Assembly: GCA_014204635.1 (NCBI GenBank)
Contig: JACHLS010000008.1
Coordinates: 1 to 64,000, forward strand
From: Sporosarcina luteola
GTDB lineage: Bacteria; Bacillota; Bacilli; Bacillales_A; Planococcaceae
Direction: 5' to 3'
Length of the DNA: 64,000 bases
The translations under genes were made by a program, and so were the position numbers. Positions 9,060 through 18,317 of the stretch are shown piece after piece. The notes under the pieces are model-generated. The model was given only the letters and a program-made list of their open reading frames with translations, did not search any database and was not told the origin of the DNA. Within the stretch, counting starts at the first letter, position 1; every line of letters starts with the position of its first letter.

Positions 9060-10664
9060 TCACTCAAATTCAACATGCATCAAAATGTCTGAACCCGTTG
9101 GATGCGGCTTAAAGCCTTTCAGCCCCTTCTTCGCTCCCAGAAGAGGAGTCGAGTGGGCAATTGGAACCCAAGGAGCTTCATCATGGATGATCTCTTGCGC
9201 TTTTTTGTAGTATTCGTTCCGGATAGTTTCATCTACTTCTGTTTGTGCCTTGATGAACAGGTCATGCATTTCATCGTTTTTAAAATACGTGTAGTTATTG
9301 CTGCCGATATTGTCTTCATCGAGCAATACGTACAGGAAGTTGTCAGCATCTCCGTTGTCTCCTGTCCAGCCTAACATGAAAGCATCCGCTTCCCCTTTGC
9401 TCGCTTTATCTAAATAGGTTGCCCATTCATAGGTAACGATTTTCGCATTTACGCCAATGTCAGCGAGATTGCTTTGAATGACTTCTGCCACTTTTTGACC
9501 GTCTGGCATGTAAGGTCTAGGTACAGGCATCGCCCACAGTTCCATATCGAAGCCATCAGCAAGACCAGCTTTTGCTAGAAGCTCCTTCGCTTTTTCGGGA
9601 TTATATTCATACGGTTCGATATCTTCGTTGTAGCCTGAAATCGAAGGCGGCATCGGATTTTTCGCAATGTCTGCACGTCCTTCAAAGAACGAATCAATGA
9701 TCGCCTCTTTGTTGATTGCATAATTCAATGCCTGGCGGACTTCTTTTTTATCAAAAGGCGGACGCGTAACCGTCAATCCCAAGTAGCCCACGTTCATGGA
9801 AGGACGCTCAACAAGTTGCAATTCTTCGTTGCTTTCAATTTTCTCGCCATCCGCAGGATTAATTCCATCCGCCAAATCGATTTCCCCTTTAATTAAGGCA
9901 TTCAATCGATTTGAATTGTCAGGAACCGATTTGAAGACAACTTTATCTAGCTTTGGCAGCCCTTCTTGCCAGTATTTATCAAACTTCTCAATTGTAATTG
10001 TGTCGTTCGGCTTCCAATCGACAAATTTGAATGGACCGGTACCGACCGGATTTCGTTCAAACTGGTCATCACCTTTTTCAAATGCCGTTGGACTCGCGAT
10101 CGCAAACATGCTCATCGCGATGTTTTTCAAAAATGGCGCCTGGGGTCTTTTCAGCTTGATCACGACAGTTTTTTCATCCTCCGCCGTGACGGAATCGATC
10201 ACATGCTCGGCATCTCCTTTGAATCCGCCGAACATGGAGCTGTAATATGGGAACATATCCGCATCGCCATTCGCCCAGCGCTCAAAGTTCTTAACGACCG
10301 CCTCCGCATTGAAATCGGTGTCGTCATGGAATTTGACCCCTTCCCGCAGATGGAAAGTGTATGTCAAACCGTCTTCAGACGTCTCCCACTCCTCTGCCAA
10401 ACCGGGTTGAACCGTTGTATCTTCTTCTCCGAAGTTCAATAACGTTTCATATATGTTCACTGTTACTTTAAACGTTTCTCCCTCAGTCACTCTTGAAGGA
10501 TCCAAAGATGTTGAATCACTACCGCGACCAAATACGAGGATGGAATTACCTTTACTCGATGAACTTTTCCCGCCTTCCCCCCCACTAGACCCGCAGGCTG
10601 CGAGTATCGCGGATAATCCAAGCAGCATAACGAATGCCAAGGACAGGATTTTCTTTCTCTTCAT
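9060..10664 (-). CDS. dppA: Dipeptide-binding lipoprotein DppA-type
   Basis: A 534-residue extracellular solute receptor (SBP family 5) anchored as a lipoprotein. The signal peptide ends in lipobox LAAC with Cys24. Several blocks closely resemble E. coli DppA: DLWAMPV-RPYMPDG, KIVTYEWATYL, GWTGDNGD-DNF and APWVPIAHST. I therefore favour dipeptides over longer peptides. The start overlaps the dppF stop by 4 bases (ATGA) and follows GGAGGGG. In B. subtilis nomenclature the receptor of the dpp operon is DppE; the E. coli name is used here. Confidence 0.93.
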   Translation of the reverse strand: MKRKKILSLAFVMLLGLSAILAACGSSGGEGGKSSSSKGNSILVFGRGSDSTSLDPSRVTEGETFKVTVNIYETLLNFGEEDTTVQPGLAEEWETSEDGLTYTFHLREGVKFHDDTDFNAEAVVKNFERWANGDADMFPYYSSMFGGFKGDAEHVIDSVTAEDEKTVVIKLKRPQAPFLKNIAMSMFAIASPTAFEKGDDQFERNPVGTGPFKFVDWKPNDTITIEKFDKYWQEGLPKLDKVVFKSVPDNSNRLNALIKGEIDLADGINPADGEKIESNEELQLVERPSMNVGYLGLTVTRPPFDKKEVRQALNYAINKEAIIDSFFEGRADIAKNPMPPSISGYNEDIEPYEYNPEKAKELLAKAGLADGFDMELWAMPVPRPYMPDGQKVAEVIQSNLADIGVNAKIVTYEWATYLDKASKGEADAFMLGWTGDNGDADNFLYVLLDEDNIGSNNYTYFKNDEMHDLFIKAQTEVDETIRNEYYKKAQEIIHDEAPWVPIAHSTPLLGAKKGLKGFKPHPTGSDILMHVEFE

Positions 10665-11674
10665 ACAGACCCCTCCAATTGTTTTATATCATTGCCGGCC
10701 TGGTCGTTATATAGATGACAGGCGACAGAATGACCAGACCTTTTCTCGTCCAAAGATGGTGTAACTTTTGTGCAGATCTCCATTTTGAATGGACATCTCG
10801 TGTGGAATGGACAGCCGGACGGCGGATCAGCTGGATTCGGAATATCCCCTTGGATAATAATCTGCTCATTCTTATAATGGGGATCAGGAATCGGCACTGC
10901 AGATAATAATGCTTGGGTGTATGGATGGAGCGGCTCCTCATACAGTTTTTCGCTATCCGCAATTTCCACGAGCTTTCCCAAATACATGACGCCGACCCGG
11001 TCGCTAATATGACGCACGACACTTAAATCATGGGCGATAAAAATATAAGTGAGCTTGAATTCTTTCTGGAGATCTTGCATCAGGTTTAAGACTTGTGCCT
11101 GTATCGACACGTCTAGCGCTGAGACAGGCTCATCCGCTATGATCAATTTGGGATTTGTCATCAATGCACGGGCTATGCCGATTCGTTGTCGCTGTCCGCC
11201 GCTGAATTGATGCGGAAAGCGTTTTGCATGATAACTGCTAAGTCCGACGACTTCGAGAAATTCTTTCACTTTCTCTTTTCGCTCTTTTCTCGACGCGATT
11301 CCATGGACAATCAGTGGTTCCTCTAATATCTTCGCTATACTGTGGCGAGGATTCAATGATGCGTAAGGATCTTGGAATACCATCTGAATATCCCGTCTTA
11401 CTTTGCGCATTTCATCATTCGTCAATGAAGTCATGTCTTTCCCGTCAAATTCAATCGTGCCGTCGGTCGGGGATAAAAGTCGCATCAGCAGCTTCCCGGT
11501 TGTCGATTTTCCGCAGCCGCTTTCGCCGACAATGCCTAATGTTTCCCCTTCCATCACCTGGAATGAGACATCATCCACCGCTTTGACATGTCCTGCTACC
11601 CTGCCGAGCGGTCCCTTTTTTATGGGAAAGTATTTTTTTAGTCCTTCAACTTTTAGCAACGGATTCTCTGCCAT
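10661..11674 (-). CDS. dppF: Dipeptide ABC transporter ATPase DppF-type
   Basis: A 337-residue ATPase subunit with Walker A GESGCGKST near residue 52, signature FSGGQRQRIG, Walker B LIIADEP and the oligopeptide-specific C-terminal extension with the cysteine-rich GCPFHTRCPF. It energises peptide import together with DppD. The start at 11674 overlaps the end of dppD by 29 bp; the spacing points to translational coupling. Confidence 0.94.
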   Translation of the reverse strand: MAENPLLKVEGLKKYFPIKKGPLGRVAGHVKAVDDVSFQVMEGETLGIVGESGCGKSTTGKLLMRLLSPTDGTIEFDGKDMTSLTNDEMRKVRRDIQMVFQDPYASLNPRHSIAKILEEPLIVHGIASRKERKEKVKEFLEVVGLSSYHAKRFPHQFSGGQRQRIGIARALMTNPKLIIADEPVSALDVSIQAQVLNLMQDLQKEFKLTYIFIAHDLSVVRHISDRVGVMYLGKLVEIADSEKLYEEPLHPYTQALLSAVPIPDPHYKNEQIIIQGDIPNPADPPSGCPFHTRCPFKMEICTKVTPSLDEKRSGHSVACHLYNDQAGNDIKQLEGSV

Positions 11675-12668
11675 TTATCTCCACCCCCTCCCCGTCGTAT
11701 AAGAAGCACCTGGTGCGATGGGCATCGGAGGTTGCATACAAATCTGGATTCTCGACTCGGCATCGTTCAAACGCAAATTCGCATCTGGCTGCAAACCGGC
11801 AGCCTTGTTTAATCGTGCCCGGCCTCGGAACATTTCCTGGAATGGAATAAAGCCGATCTCTTTTTTCCCTCAAGTCAGGAACAGACTGGATCAACCCCTT
11901 TGTATACGGGTGCTGCGGTTGATCAAATAAGGTTTCGGTGGAAGCTTCTTCAATGATTTGTCCGGCATACATGACAATGACTCTTTCGCACACATCCGCC
12001 ACGACGCCCAAGTCATGGGTGATCAGCAGAATGGCTGTATGTAAACGTTCATTCAAATCTTTCATCAAGTTCAATATTTGCGCCTGTATCGTGACATCCA
12101 AAGCTGTTGTTGGTTCATCTGCAATCAGTATTTTCGGGTTGCAGACAAGCGCCATAGCGATCATGACACGTTGCCGCATCCCCCCCGATAATTGGTGTGG
12201 ATATTCTTTCATCAATTCTGTTGCTCTCGGCAATCCAACCATCTTCAGCATATCAATCGCTTTTTGTTCGATCTCTTTCTTTGATAGCTTGCGCTCATGT
12301 ATCCGGATCGCTTCGGTCATTTGATTCCCGATTGTAAACAAAGGATTCAACGAAGTCATCGGTTCTTGAAAAATCATTGCTATATCATTGCCACGTATTT
12401 TCCTCATGTCTTGTTCTTTCTTTTCGATGAGATTGACGCCTCCGTACAGGATTTCACCACCTACAATTTTCCCTGGTGGATGCGGCACAAGCCCCATAAT
12501 GGATAAGGAAGTTACACTTTTCCCGCATCCCGATTCACCGACAATGCCCAATATTTCACCTTCCTTTAGATGAAAATCAATATGGTCGACTGCCGGCACT
12601 TGACCCGAATCAGTGAAAAAGGTAGTCTGTAAATCCTTTACTTCCAGGATTGTTTTCTTTTCTGCCAT
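11646..12668 (-). CDS. dppD: Dipeptide ABC transporter ATPase DppD-type
   Basis: A 340-residue ATPase subunit: Walker A GESGCGKSV, signature LSGGMRQRV, Walker B LIADEPTTALD, and a C-terminal cysteine-containing extension. It is the first gene of the cluster and follows a clear promoter. Start ATG at 12668 with AAAGGTGATCTG upstream. Gene order D-F-A-B-C is that of B. subtilis app rather than dpp, although the receptor itself looks DppA-like. Confidence 0.94.
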   Translation of the reverse strand: MAEKKTILEVKDLQTTFFTDSGQVPAVDHIDFHLKEGEILGIVGESGCGKSVTSLSIMGLVPHPPGKIVGGEILYGGVNLIEKKEQDMRKIRGNDIAMIFQEPMTSLNPLFTIGNQMTEAIRIHERKLSKKEIEQKAIDMLKMVGLPRATELMKEYPHQLSGGMRQRVMIAMALVCNPKILIADEPTTALDVTIQAQILNLMKDLNERLHTAILLITHDLGVVADVCERVIVMYAGQIIEEASTETLFDQPQHPYTKGLIQSVPDLREKRDRLYSIPGNVPRPGTIKQGCRFAARCEFAFERCRVENPDLYATSDAHRTRCFLYDGEGVEINGRESVAKS

Positions 12669-12720
12669 CAGATCACCTTTTTTCTACTTTTTAGAAATTC
12701 TGAAACCTCGAATTACTCCT

Positions 12721-12748
12721 ATTATACTTTTTGTAGACTAAAAGGCAA
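12721..12748 (-). promoter_or_regulatory. Promoter of the dpp operon
   Basis: A perfect -10 TATAAT (12721-12726) lies 16 bp from TTGCCT (12743-12748, 4/6) on the minus strand, about 53 bp before the dppD start. No CodY or CcpA site was identified with confidence. Confidence 0.65.
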
Positions 12749-12767
12749 CATCAATTTCCGAAAATAA

Positions 12768-12804
12768 AAACACCACTGATAATTTCCTTTTATCAGTGGT
12801 GTTT
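12768..12804 (-). terminator. Terminator after ygaD
   Basis: A 13-bp stem AAACACCACTGAT / ATCAGTGGTGTTT with an 11-base loop is followed on the minus strand by TTATTTT. It ends ygaD transcription just upstream of the dpp promoter. Confidence 0.88.
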
Positions 12805-12810
12805 GATGAT

Positions 12811-14556
12811 TTATAAATTTTGGACTTGGAACAGGTTGTAATAAACTCCTTTTCGGTCCATCAATTCTTTATGCGTCCCGGCTTCCCTCAGCTCGCCATG
12901 ATCGATGACAAATATTTTGTCTGCATGGGTGACAGTCGATAATCGATGAGCGACGATGAAGGTGGTCCGGTCATGCGCCAATCGTTCCAATGACTCCTGG
13001 ATAAGTGCCTCACTTTCCAAATCTAACGCGGAGGTCGCTTCATCCAAAATAAGCAATGGAGGATTTTTAAGAAAGACCCGAGCGATCGCAATCCGCTGTT
13101 TTTGGCCGCCTGACAGCTTGACCCCACGCTCGCCGACTTTCGTATCGTATCCTTCCGGCAAAGTTTGTATAAAGTCATGGGCGTTTGCTGCTTTCGCCGC
13201 GGCAATTACTTCTTCCTCTGTCGCCTCTGGATTCCCCATCATAATATTGCTGCGCACAGAATCGCTGAAGAGAATATTGTCTTGCAGCACAATGCCGATT
13301 TGGTTCCGCAGCGACTTCAATTGGATATCACGCAAATCATAGCCATCAATCCGCACGGCACCCGAAGTTACATCATAAAATCGCGGAATCAAACTGACAA
13401 TCGTCGATTTTCCGCCTCCGCTCATCCCGACGAGCGCTATCGTTTCTCCAGGCTGAACCGTAAAATCAATATCCCTCAGCACTTCGAGTCCCTCTTCTTC
13501 ATAAGAAAAGCTGACAGCGTCAAATTCAACCCGTCCTTCAATGAAAGGCAATGGTTTGGCTCCCGGCTTATCTGTAATATCATACGGTTCTTCCATTAAA
13601 TCAAATACGCGATCCATGGAGGCAAACGATTGGGTCAATGAAGTGGAAGCATTCACCAAACGTCGCAAAGGGTTGTACAAGCGATCAATATACGCAATAA
13701 AAGCGACCATTGTTCCAACAGATAAAGGTCCGTTTATGACTTGATAACCCGCATATCCAATTACCAGTAAAGGGGCAACGTCAGTAATCGTATTGACCAC
13801 TGCAAATGCTTTGGCATTCCATTTTGTATGGTCAATCGCTTTCTCAAGAAAATTGCCATTCGTCCTATCGAAGTTTTGCTGCTCCTTTTCCTCAAGCGCA
13901 AAACTCTTGATTACACTCATTCCTGCCACCCGTTCATGCAAATAACTTTGAACATCCGCCAAGGCTTGCGACCTTCTACGAGTCAGTTCTCTCAGTTTTC
14001 CGAAGAAATGCTTGACACTATACGCATAAAAAGGGAAAGCGAGCAACGTCACAATCGTTAAGGGGACATCCATCGTCAGCATAATGATGACCGCAATGAT
14101 GATGGTTGCGAGATCAAGCCAAACATTCATCAATCCGATCATTACAAAGTTTTTCGTCTGCTCTACATCATTGATGACACGGGAAATGACTTCCCCTGCC
14201 CTCGTATTTGAATAAAATCGCAACCCAAGTCGTTGTAAATGCGAAAATAAAGTTTGCCTAATATCGTATAATATCTTGTTGCTCACATATTGGGCATAAT
14301 ATTGACGAAAATACTCGACTGGCGGACGAATGATGAAAAACAGCAGGACAGTGCCCCCCAACCAGTAGAATAAGTAGCGGGTCTGCTCTCCCTTTGTCAG
14401 ATCAGAGGCTCCGATAATATCATCTATCACAATCTTGATTAACAAAGGGATGAATAACGGAATGGCAAATTTGATGATCCCTATGATAATGGTCAAGAAA
14501 ATTTGCCAGTTGTAAGGCTTAACAAATTTTAAATACCGCTTGATACTTTCACCCAT
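12811..14556 (-). CDS. ygaD: Multidrug-type ABC exporter YgaD
   Basis: A 581-residue half-transporter: an N-terminal membrane domain with six helices (about 18-310) fused to an ATPase domain (about 340-575). Walker A is GMSGGGKST, the signature [11 protein letters not shown], Walker [13 protein letters not shown] and the H-loop AHRLST. It should work as a homodimer exporting lipids or drugs; the substrate is unknown. B. subtilis YgaD has the same size and neighbours (ygaC, gsaB region). It lies about 60 bp downstream of ygaC on the same strand, separated by a terminator. Start ATG at 14556 follows AAGGGA. Confidence 0.92.
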   Translation of the reverse strand: MGESIKRYLKFVKPYNWQIFLTIIIGIIKFAIPLFIPLLIKIVIDDIIGASDLTKGEQTRYLFYWLGGTVLLFFIIRPPVEYFRQYYAQYVSNKILYDIRQTLFSHLQRLGLRFYSNTRAGEVISRVINDVEQTKNFVMIGLMNVWLDLATIIIAVIIMLTMDVPLTIVTLLAFPFYAYSVKHFFGKLRELTRRRSQALADVQSYLHERVAGMSVIKSFALEEKEQQNFDRTNGNFLEKAIDHTKWNAKAFAVVNTITDVAPLLVIGYAGYQVINGPLSVGTMVAFIAYIDRLYNPLRRLVNASTSLTQSFASMDRVFDLMEEPYDITDKPGAKPLPFIEGRVEFDAVSFSYEEEGLEVLRDIDFTVQPGETIALVGMSGGGKSTIVSLIPRFYDVTSGAVRIDGYDLRDIQLKSLRNQIGIVLQDNILFSDSVRSNIMMGNPEATEEEVIAAAKAANAHDFIQTLPEGYDTKVGERGVKLSGGQKQRIAIARVFLKNPPLLILDEATSALDLESEALIQESLERLAHDRTTFIVAHRLSTVTHADKIFVIDHGELREAGTHKELMDRKGVYYNLFQVQNL

Positions 14557-14574
14557 TCAATCAATCCCTTCCAA

Positions 14575-14616
14575 AAACGACGGAAAGCCCACTGCTAGGC
14601 GCAGGAAGGCTTTCCG
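14575..14616 (-). terminator. Terminator after ygaC
   Basis: A 9-bp stem CGGAAAGCC / GGCTTTCCG lies directly after ygaC and is followed on the minus strand by TCGTTTTT. The long 18-base loop makes it somewhat weaker. It separates ygaC from ygaD. Confidence 0.75.
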
Positions 14617-14617
14617 A

Positions 14618-15160
14618 TCATGGTTTTTTCACCTGTTTGTAAAATTCATAACGCGATGTCCAAACTTCTATGAAGTCAGGAGCAAACGGACCTTTGCGCT
14701 GCTTGATCCATATGAGGAGCTTATCCAGATTTCGACGCAGGATTTGATCGATGACATCAGGGTAGTTCATCTTCTTTTTATGCTCTGCAAATTCGTCTTC
14801 ATCCAGTATGACATAACTCATATCCGGAAATACTTTTACATCAAGGTCGTAATCGATGTACTTCAGCGACTTATTATCATAGACAAATGGAGAGCTCATA
14901 TTGACGTAATAATAAACGCCGTCTTCCCGAAGCATGCAAATGATGTTGAACCAATGCTCCGCATGAAAATAACAGATAGACGGCTCCCTCGTCAGCCAAG
15001 TCCGTCCATCCGCCTCGGTGACGAGCGTTCGTTCATTCGCCCCGATGACAATGTTGCGGGTCCCTTTTAACACCATCGTTTCCTGCCATACTCGGTGAAT
15101 GTTTCCATCGTGTTTATAACTATGTACTTGTATCGTTTCCCCTTCTTTTGGAATCGCCAT
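14618..15160 (-). CDS. ygaC: DUF402 nucleoside tri/diphosphatase (YgaC/Ntdp)
   Basis: A 180-residue DUF402 protein. Members of this family in staphylococci and B. subtilis (UPF0374) hydrolyse nucleoside tri- and diphosphates using divalent metal. Conserved Asp/Glu clusters such as [13 protein letters not shown] and LDEDEF near residues 101-123 fit the metal site. Start ATG at 15160. It lies between the gamma-SASP gene and ygaD, matching the sspE-ygaBCD order of B. subtilis, though ygaB is absent here. Physiological substrate is not settled. Confidence 0.88.
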   Translation of the reverse strand: MAIPKEGETIQVHSYKHDGNIHRVWQETMVLKGTRNIVIGANERTLVTEADGRTWLTREPSICYFHAEHWFNIICMLREDGVYYYVNMSSPFVYDNKSLKYIDYDLDVKVFPDMSYVILDEDEFAEHKKKMNYPDVIDQILRRNLDKLLIWIKQRKGPFAPDFIEVWTSRYEFYKQVKKP

Positions 15161-15279
15161 TTAATAACCACCTTTGGCCACCGGAAATTTTGATGCCCAT
15201 TACTATTTTTTCATTATACCAAGTGCCTATTAAAATTTGAACAAAAGCGATTCCAAGCGCCAAAAGAATGATTGTCACA

Positions 15280-15315
15280 AAAAAAACCGACGGAAGCGAA
15301 ACGCTCCCGCCGGCC
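15280..15315 (-). terminator. Terminator after the gamma-SASP gene
   Basis: The stem CCGACGGAAGCG / CGCTCCCGCCGG (three mismatches) is followed on the minus strand by eight T. It lies 17 bp after the stop codon. Confidence 0.8.
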
Positions 15316-15331
15316 GGTGATGGCCATCCAA

Positions 15332-15739
15332 TTATTTCGTTTGGTTCCCCTGAGTGCCCGAAGCTTTTTGCTTGTTCATCTCAGCACGTTGATTCTGTTC
15401 CTTAACATGATTTACATCAGTTTCAGAACCGAATTCAGAAGTCATGTTCGTGAACTGACCTTGGTTGTTCATTGCTGAACGACGGTTCTGTTCTTTCACA
15501 TGGTTCACATCCGTTTCGGAGCCAAACTCAGCAGTCATATTCGAGAATTGACCTGAGTTGTTCATTGCTGAACGTTGGTTTTGTTCTCTCACATGATTCA
15601 CATCCGTTTCAGAACCAAATTCATTTCCCAAATTAGAGAATTGACCTTGATTCTGACCGTTCATCGCTGAACGTTGGTTTTGTTGCCTAACATGATTTAC
15701 ATCAGTTTTGGCGCCTTTGCTGAATGGATTTTTTGTCAT
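15332..15739 (-). CDS. sspE: Gamma-type small acid-soluble spore protein (expanded)
   Basis: A 135-residue gamma-SASP, an amino-acid store of the spore core that is degraded at germination. It contains four repeats beginning TDVNHV(R/K)(Q/E)QN near residues 12, 45, 76 and 107, separated by NEFGSE, AEFGSE and SEFGSE, which fit the GPR protease cleavage type. The protein is rich in N, Q and S with no Cys or Trp. B. subtilis SspE has 84 residues and two repeats, so this one is roughly doubled. A sigma-G promoter precedes it. Start ATG follows CGGAGGTG. Confidence 0.93.
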   Translation of the reverse strand: MTKNPFSKGAKTDVNHVRQQNQRSAMNGQNQGQFSNLGNEFGSETDVNHVREQNQRSAMNNSGQFSNMTAEFGSETDVNHVKEQNRRSAMNNQGQFTNMTSEFGSETDVNHVKEQNQRAEMNKQKASGTQGNQTK

Positions 15740-15762
15740 TGGATTTTCACCTCCGTGAACAA

Positions 15763-15791
15763 TATGATGTGCACGTTAGGTAATCTTATTC
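15763..15791 (-). promoter_or_regulatory. Sigma-G promoter of the gamma-SASP gene
   Basis: GAATA (15787-15791) and CATCATA (15763-15769), 17 bp apart, fit the sigma-G consensus GHATR / CATNHTA at all positions. They lie 24 bp before the start codon, just overlapping the mutY stop. Forespore expression is expected for this family. Confidence 0.8.
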
Positions 15792-16880
15792 GCTGGTATT
15801 TTTTACTTCGTTTTTCAACTTCACAATATCCCATAATTTATTCACAGGCTTCGATTTCGGCAAGGCATTTACTTCATCCTCTGTAAACCATCTGCCCTTT
15901 GCTGAAATCAATCCTTTATCTGACGTAACACCGACAAACCCTTGCACTTCCCATGTCAGATGGGAAAACACATGGCTAAATTCCAAAACAGGCGACGCCT
16001 CTTTCACATGAATGCCATATTGACTCTCGACCGCCTGTTCGGAGTTCTTCTCTTCCAATAAATTCACAGTAGGAAATTCCCACATTTTCGCGAGCAGTCC
16101 TTTGTCAGGTCGCTGCTGCATAAGCCAATGGCCACTTCCATCTGTGATTGCATAAAAAGCCAATGGGATTGTCTTCATTTTTGTTTTTTTCGTTTTGATC
16201 GGCAATGCATCTTGCCGCCCTTCTTCAAATGCAGCACAAAAATCCCTGACTGGACATAGCAGGCATTTAGGACGCGGTATGCAAATGGTCGCACCCAGTT
16301 CCATGAGTGCCTGATTGAACGCGGAAGGATCTTCTTTGTAAATCAAATCCATGACAGCCTGCTCGAATGTTTTCCTTGTCTTTGGCAAGGCGATATCCTC
16401 TTCTATGAGCAGGATTCTTGATAAAACACGCATCACATTTCCATCCACGGCATGTTCCGGTATACCAAACGCAATACTTAAAATGGCCCCAGCCGTATAA
16501 GGCCCGACGCCTCTCAGCGAAGAAATTTCTTTTCTCGTCGACGGCACCATGCCACCGTACGATTCGACCACTTCCCTGACGCCCTGCTGCAAATTGCGGG
16601 CCCTTGAGTAATAACCAAGGCCTTCCCACATTTTCAACAACTCTTCCTCGTTGGCATTTGCCAAAGATTCCATCGTCGGAAACTTTGCAGTAAACCGCTC
16701 ATAATAAGGGATGACTGCTTCAACGCGTGTTTGCTGCAACATCACTTCTGACACCCAGATTTTATATGGATCTGACGTTTTTCGCCATGGAAGGTCACGT
16801 TTTTCCCTGTAATACCAAGAAACGAGCGCCTCCTGAAACAACTTTTTCTCTTCATTCTTTTGCAACAACTTAACCGCCAC
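15786..16880 (-). CDS. mutY: A/G-specific adenine DNA glycosylase MutY
   Basis: A 364-residue base-excision repair enzyme removing adenine opposite 8-oxoguanine. The N-terminal helix-hairpin-helix domain shows LRGVGPYTAGAI and the catalytic Asp in HAVDGNVMRV. Catalytic Glu is in QQTRVEAVIPYYER. A [4Fe-4S] loop C-x6-C-x2-C-x5-C lies near 203-219, and a NUDIX-like C-terminal domain reads the 8-oxoG. The listed GTG at 16880 overlaps its own Shine-Dalgarno. A TTG at 16868 sits 8 bases after AAGGTGG and may be the true start. It corresponds to B. subtilis yfhQ beside yfhP. Confidence 0.95.
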   Translation of the reverse strand: MAVKLLQKNEEKKLFQEALVSWYYREKRDLPWRKTSDPYKIWVSEVMLQQTRVEAVIPYYERFTAKFPTMESLANANEEELLKMWEGLGYYSRARNLQQGVREVVESYGGMVPSTRKEISSLRGVGPYTAGAILSIAFGIPEHAVDGNVMRVLSRILLIEEDIALPKTRKTFEQAVMDLIYKEDPSAFNQALMELGATICIPRPKCLLCPVRDFCAAFEEGRQDALPIKTKKTKMKTIPLAFYAITDGSGHWLMQQRPDKGLLAKMWEFPTVNLLEEKNSEQAVESQYGIHVKEASPVLEFSHVFSHLTWEVQGFVGVTSDKGLISAKGRWFTEDEVNALPKSKPVNKLWDIVKLKNEVKNTSE

Positions 16881-16964
16881 CTTGCAAATACTTTTTGTTC
16901 ATTGAAAAAAGGGTATATACTAATAGTAAGAAGACACTGATGAACAGAAGGAAGGAGTGATCAC

Positions 16965-17948
16965 TTGGATACCGGAACACACATCGTCATGAGTGCGGCG
17001 GTATGCGGTCTCGCACTTGCAGATCCTGTCGTTTCATCAGATACTGTGACCATGTCAGCTGTGTTCGTCGGGATTGTCGGAGGCTCCCTTGTACCCGATA
17101 TTGATACCGTCTTAAAATTAAAAAACAATGCTATCTATATACGGAATCACCGGGGAATCACCCATTCGGTCCCTGCTGTGCTGCTCTGGCCGCTTGTTAT
17201 TTCCGTTCTGCTTTCATTCCTGTTGCCTGGTGCAGATTATATACACGTTTGGGCATGGACATTTCTAGCCGTTTTCCTGCATGTCTTTGTGGACATTTTC
17301 AACTCGTACGGCACGCAAGCATTGCGCCCATTCTCCAATCGCTGGGTGGCAATTGGTGTAATCAATACATTTGACCCGATCATTTTTGCACTCCATGTCG
17401 TCGCTATTCTCGCCTGGATGCTGGGGGCCAATCCCGTATTCACGTTCGCTTTGCTATATGCGGTGCTGTTTGGCTACTATTTGCTGCGATTCGCAGTCAA
17501 AGCCGCAGTGAAAAAGGCAGTTTGCCATACCGTTCCGAATGCAACGGATATTTTTATTGCGCCGACTATGCGCTTTTTCCAATGGCGCGTTGCCGCTTCC
17601 AATGAAAAGTATCATTACGTAGGTCGTGCCTACAAACGATCCGTCAATATTTATGACCGTTTTGAACGGGAACCATTGCCCGATTCCCCATATATTGAGG
17701 CGGCAATGGAAGACCGCAACATCAAAGCATTTGTTTCTTTCTCCCCCATTTACCGATGGGCCATTTCGTATGTCGGAGATATCGTGGAGGTCCGTCTCAT
17801 CGATCTGAGATACCGGAGCAAAGGGTATTACCCGTTTGTTGCGGTTGCTCATATCAATCAAGACATGGAAGTCGTGAACTCCTATACTGGATGGATTTTT
17901 TCCGAAGACAAGCTGCGGAAAAAGCTGAAGTTCATCCCCAACTCATAA
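16965..17948 (+). CDS. yfhP: YfhP-like membrane-bound metal-dependent hydrolase
   Basis: A 327-residue membrane protein of the YdjM/YfhP (DUF457-type) family. Conserved His/Asp blocks DTGTHIVMS, VPDIDTVL, RGITHSVPA and HVFVDIFNSYGT suggest a metal site near the membrane face. Four membrane helices span roughly 70-185, followed by a soluble C-terminal domain. The reaction is unknown. Start TTG at 16965, eight bases after GGAG. It is divergent from mutY, exactly as yfhP and yfhQ are in B. subtilis. Confidence 0.88.
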   Translation: MDTGTHIVMSAAVCGLALADPVVSSDTVTMSAVFVGIVGGSLVPDIDTVLKLKNNAIYIRNHRGITHSVPAVLLWPLVISVLLSFLLPGADYIHVWAWTFLAVFLHVFVDIFNSYGTQALRPFSNRWVAIGVINTFDPIIFALHVVAILAWMLGANPVFTFALLYAVLFGYYLLRFAVKAAVKKAVCHTVPNATDIFIAPTMRFFQWRVAASNEKYHYVGRAYKRSVNIYDRFEREPLPDSPYIEAAMEDRNIKAFVSFSPIYRWAISYVGDIVEVRLIDLRYRSKGYYPFVAVAHINQDMEVVNSYTGWIFSEDKLRKKLKFIPNS

Positions 17949-17985
17949 GAGCTGCCTAACCTATAGAAGGCAGCTCTTATTTTGT
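17946..17985. terminator. Bidirectional terminator between yfhP and yfhH
   Basis: A perfect 12-bp stem TAAGAGCTGCCT / AGGCAGCTCTTA begins inside the yfhP stop codon and is followed by TTTTG. The opposite strand offers only a weak T-run. Confidence 0.82.
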
Positions 17986-18317
17986 CATTTCCCAGACTTC
18001 AAAGGCTTGAGCATTGAAATCGGCAATGCCTCTTCTGCACGGTCCCCACTCAGTCGGTACCCCCATGCGAAAAGTCCTTTTAAGTAATCCACTTTGAAGA
18101 ATACTCCTTCATCACCATCGATCCGATAGACCTCTCCTGGAATAATCGAGTTTGCATCGACTAAATAGGACTGTGCAATAACGGCTTTGCGTTGATAGAC
18201 GGCATATTCGTTCACGATGCCTAGCTGCTCCGCTTTCCGTGCCTTTTCCATAAGCCTCGCAATTTCCGTTCGCAATTCGTGTTCTGTCATATCATTATAT
18301 TTCTTCTGGCTCTCCAT
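17985..18317 (-). CDS. yfhH: YfhH family protein (DUF1811)
   Basis: A 110-residue soluble protein of unknown function matching the YfhH/DUF1811 family: a helical N-terminus (residues 8-50, MTEHELRTEIARLMEKARKAEQ) and a C-terminal beta-rich part carrying the conserved PGEVYRIDGD and FFKVDYLKG-FAWGYR. The start overlaps the recX stop by 23 bp, so the two genes are cotranscribed and probably translationally coupled, as recX-yfhH are in B. subtilis. Confidence 0.88.
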   Translation of the reverse strand: MESQKKYNDMTEHELRTEIARLMEKARKAEQLGIVNEYAVYQRKAVIAQSYLVDANSIIPGEVYRIDGDEGVFFKVDYLKGLFAWGYRLSGDRAEEALPISMLKPLKSGK

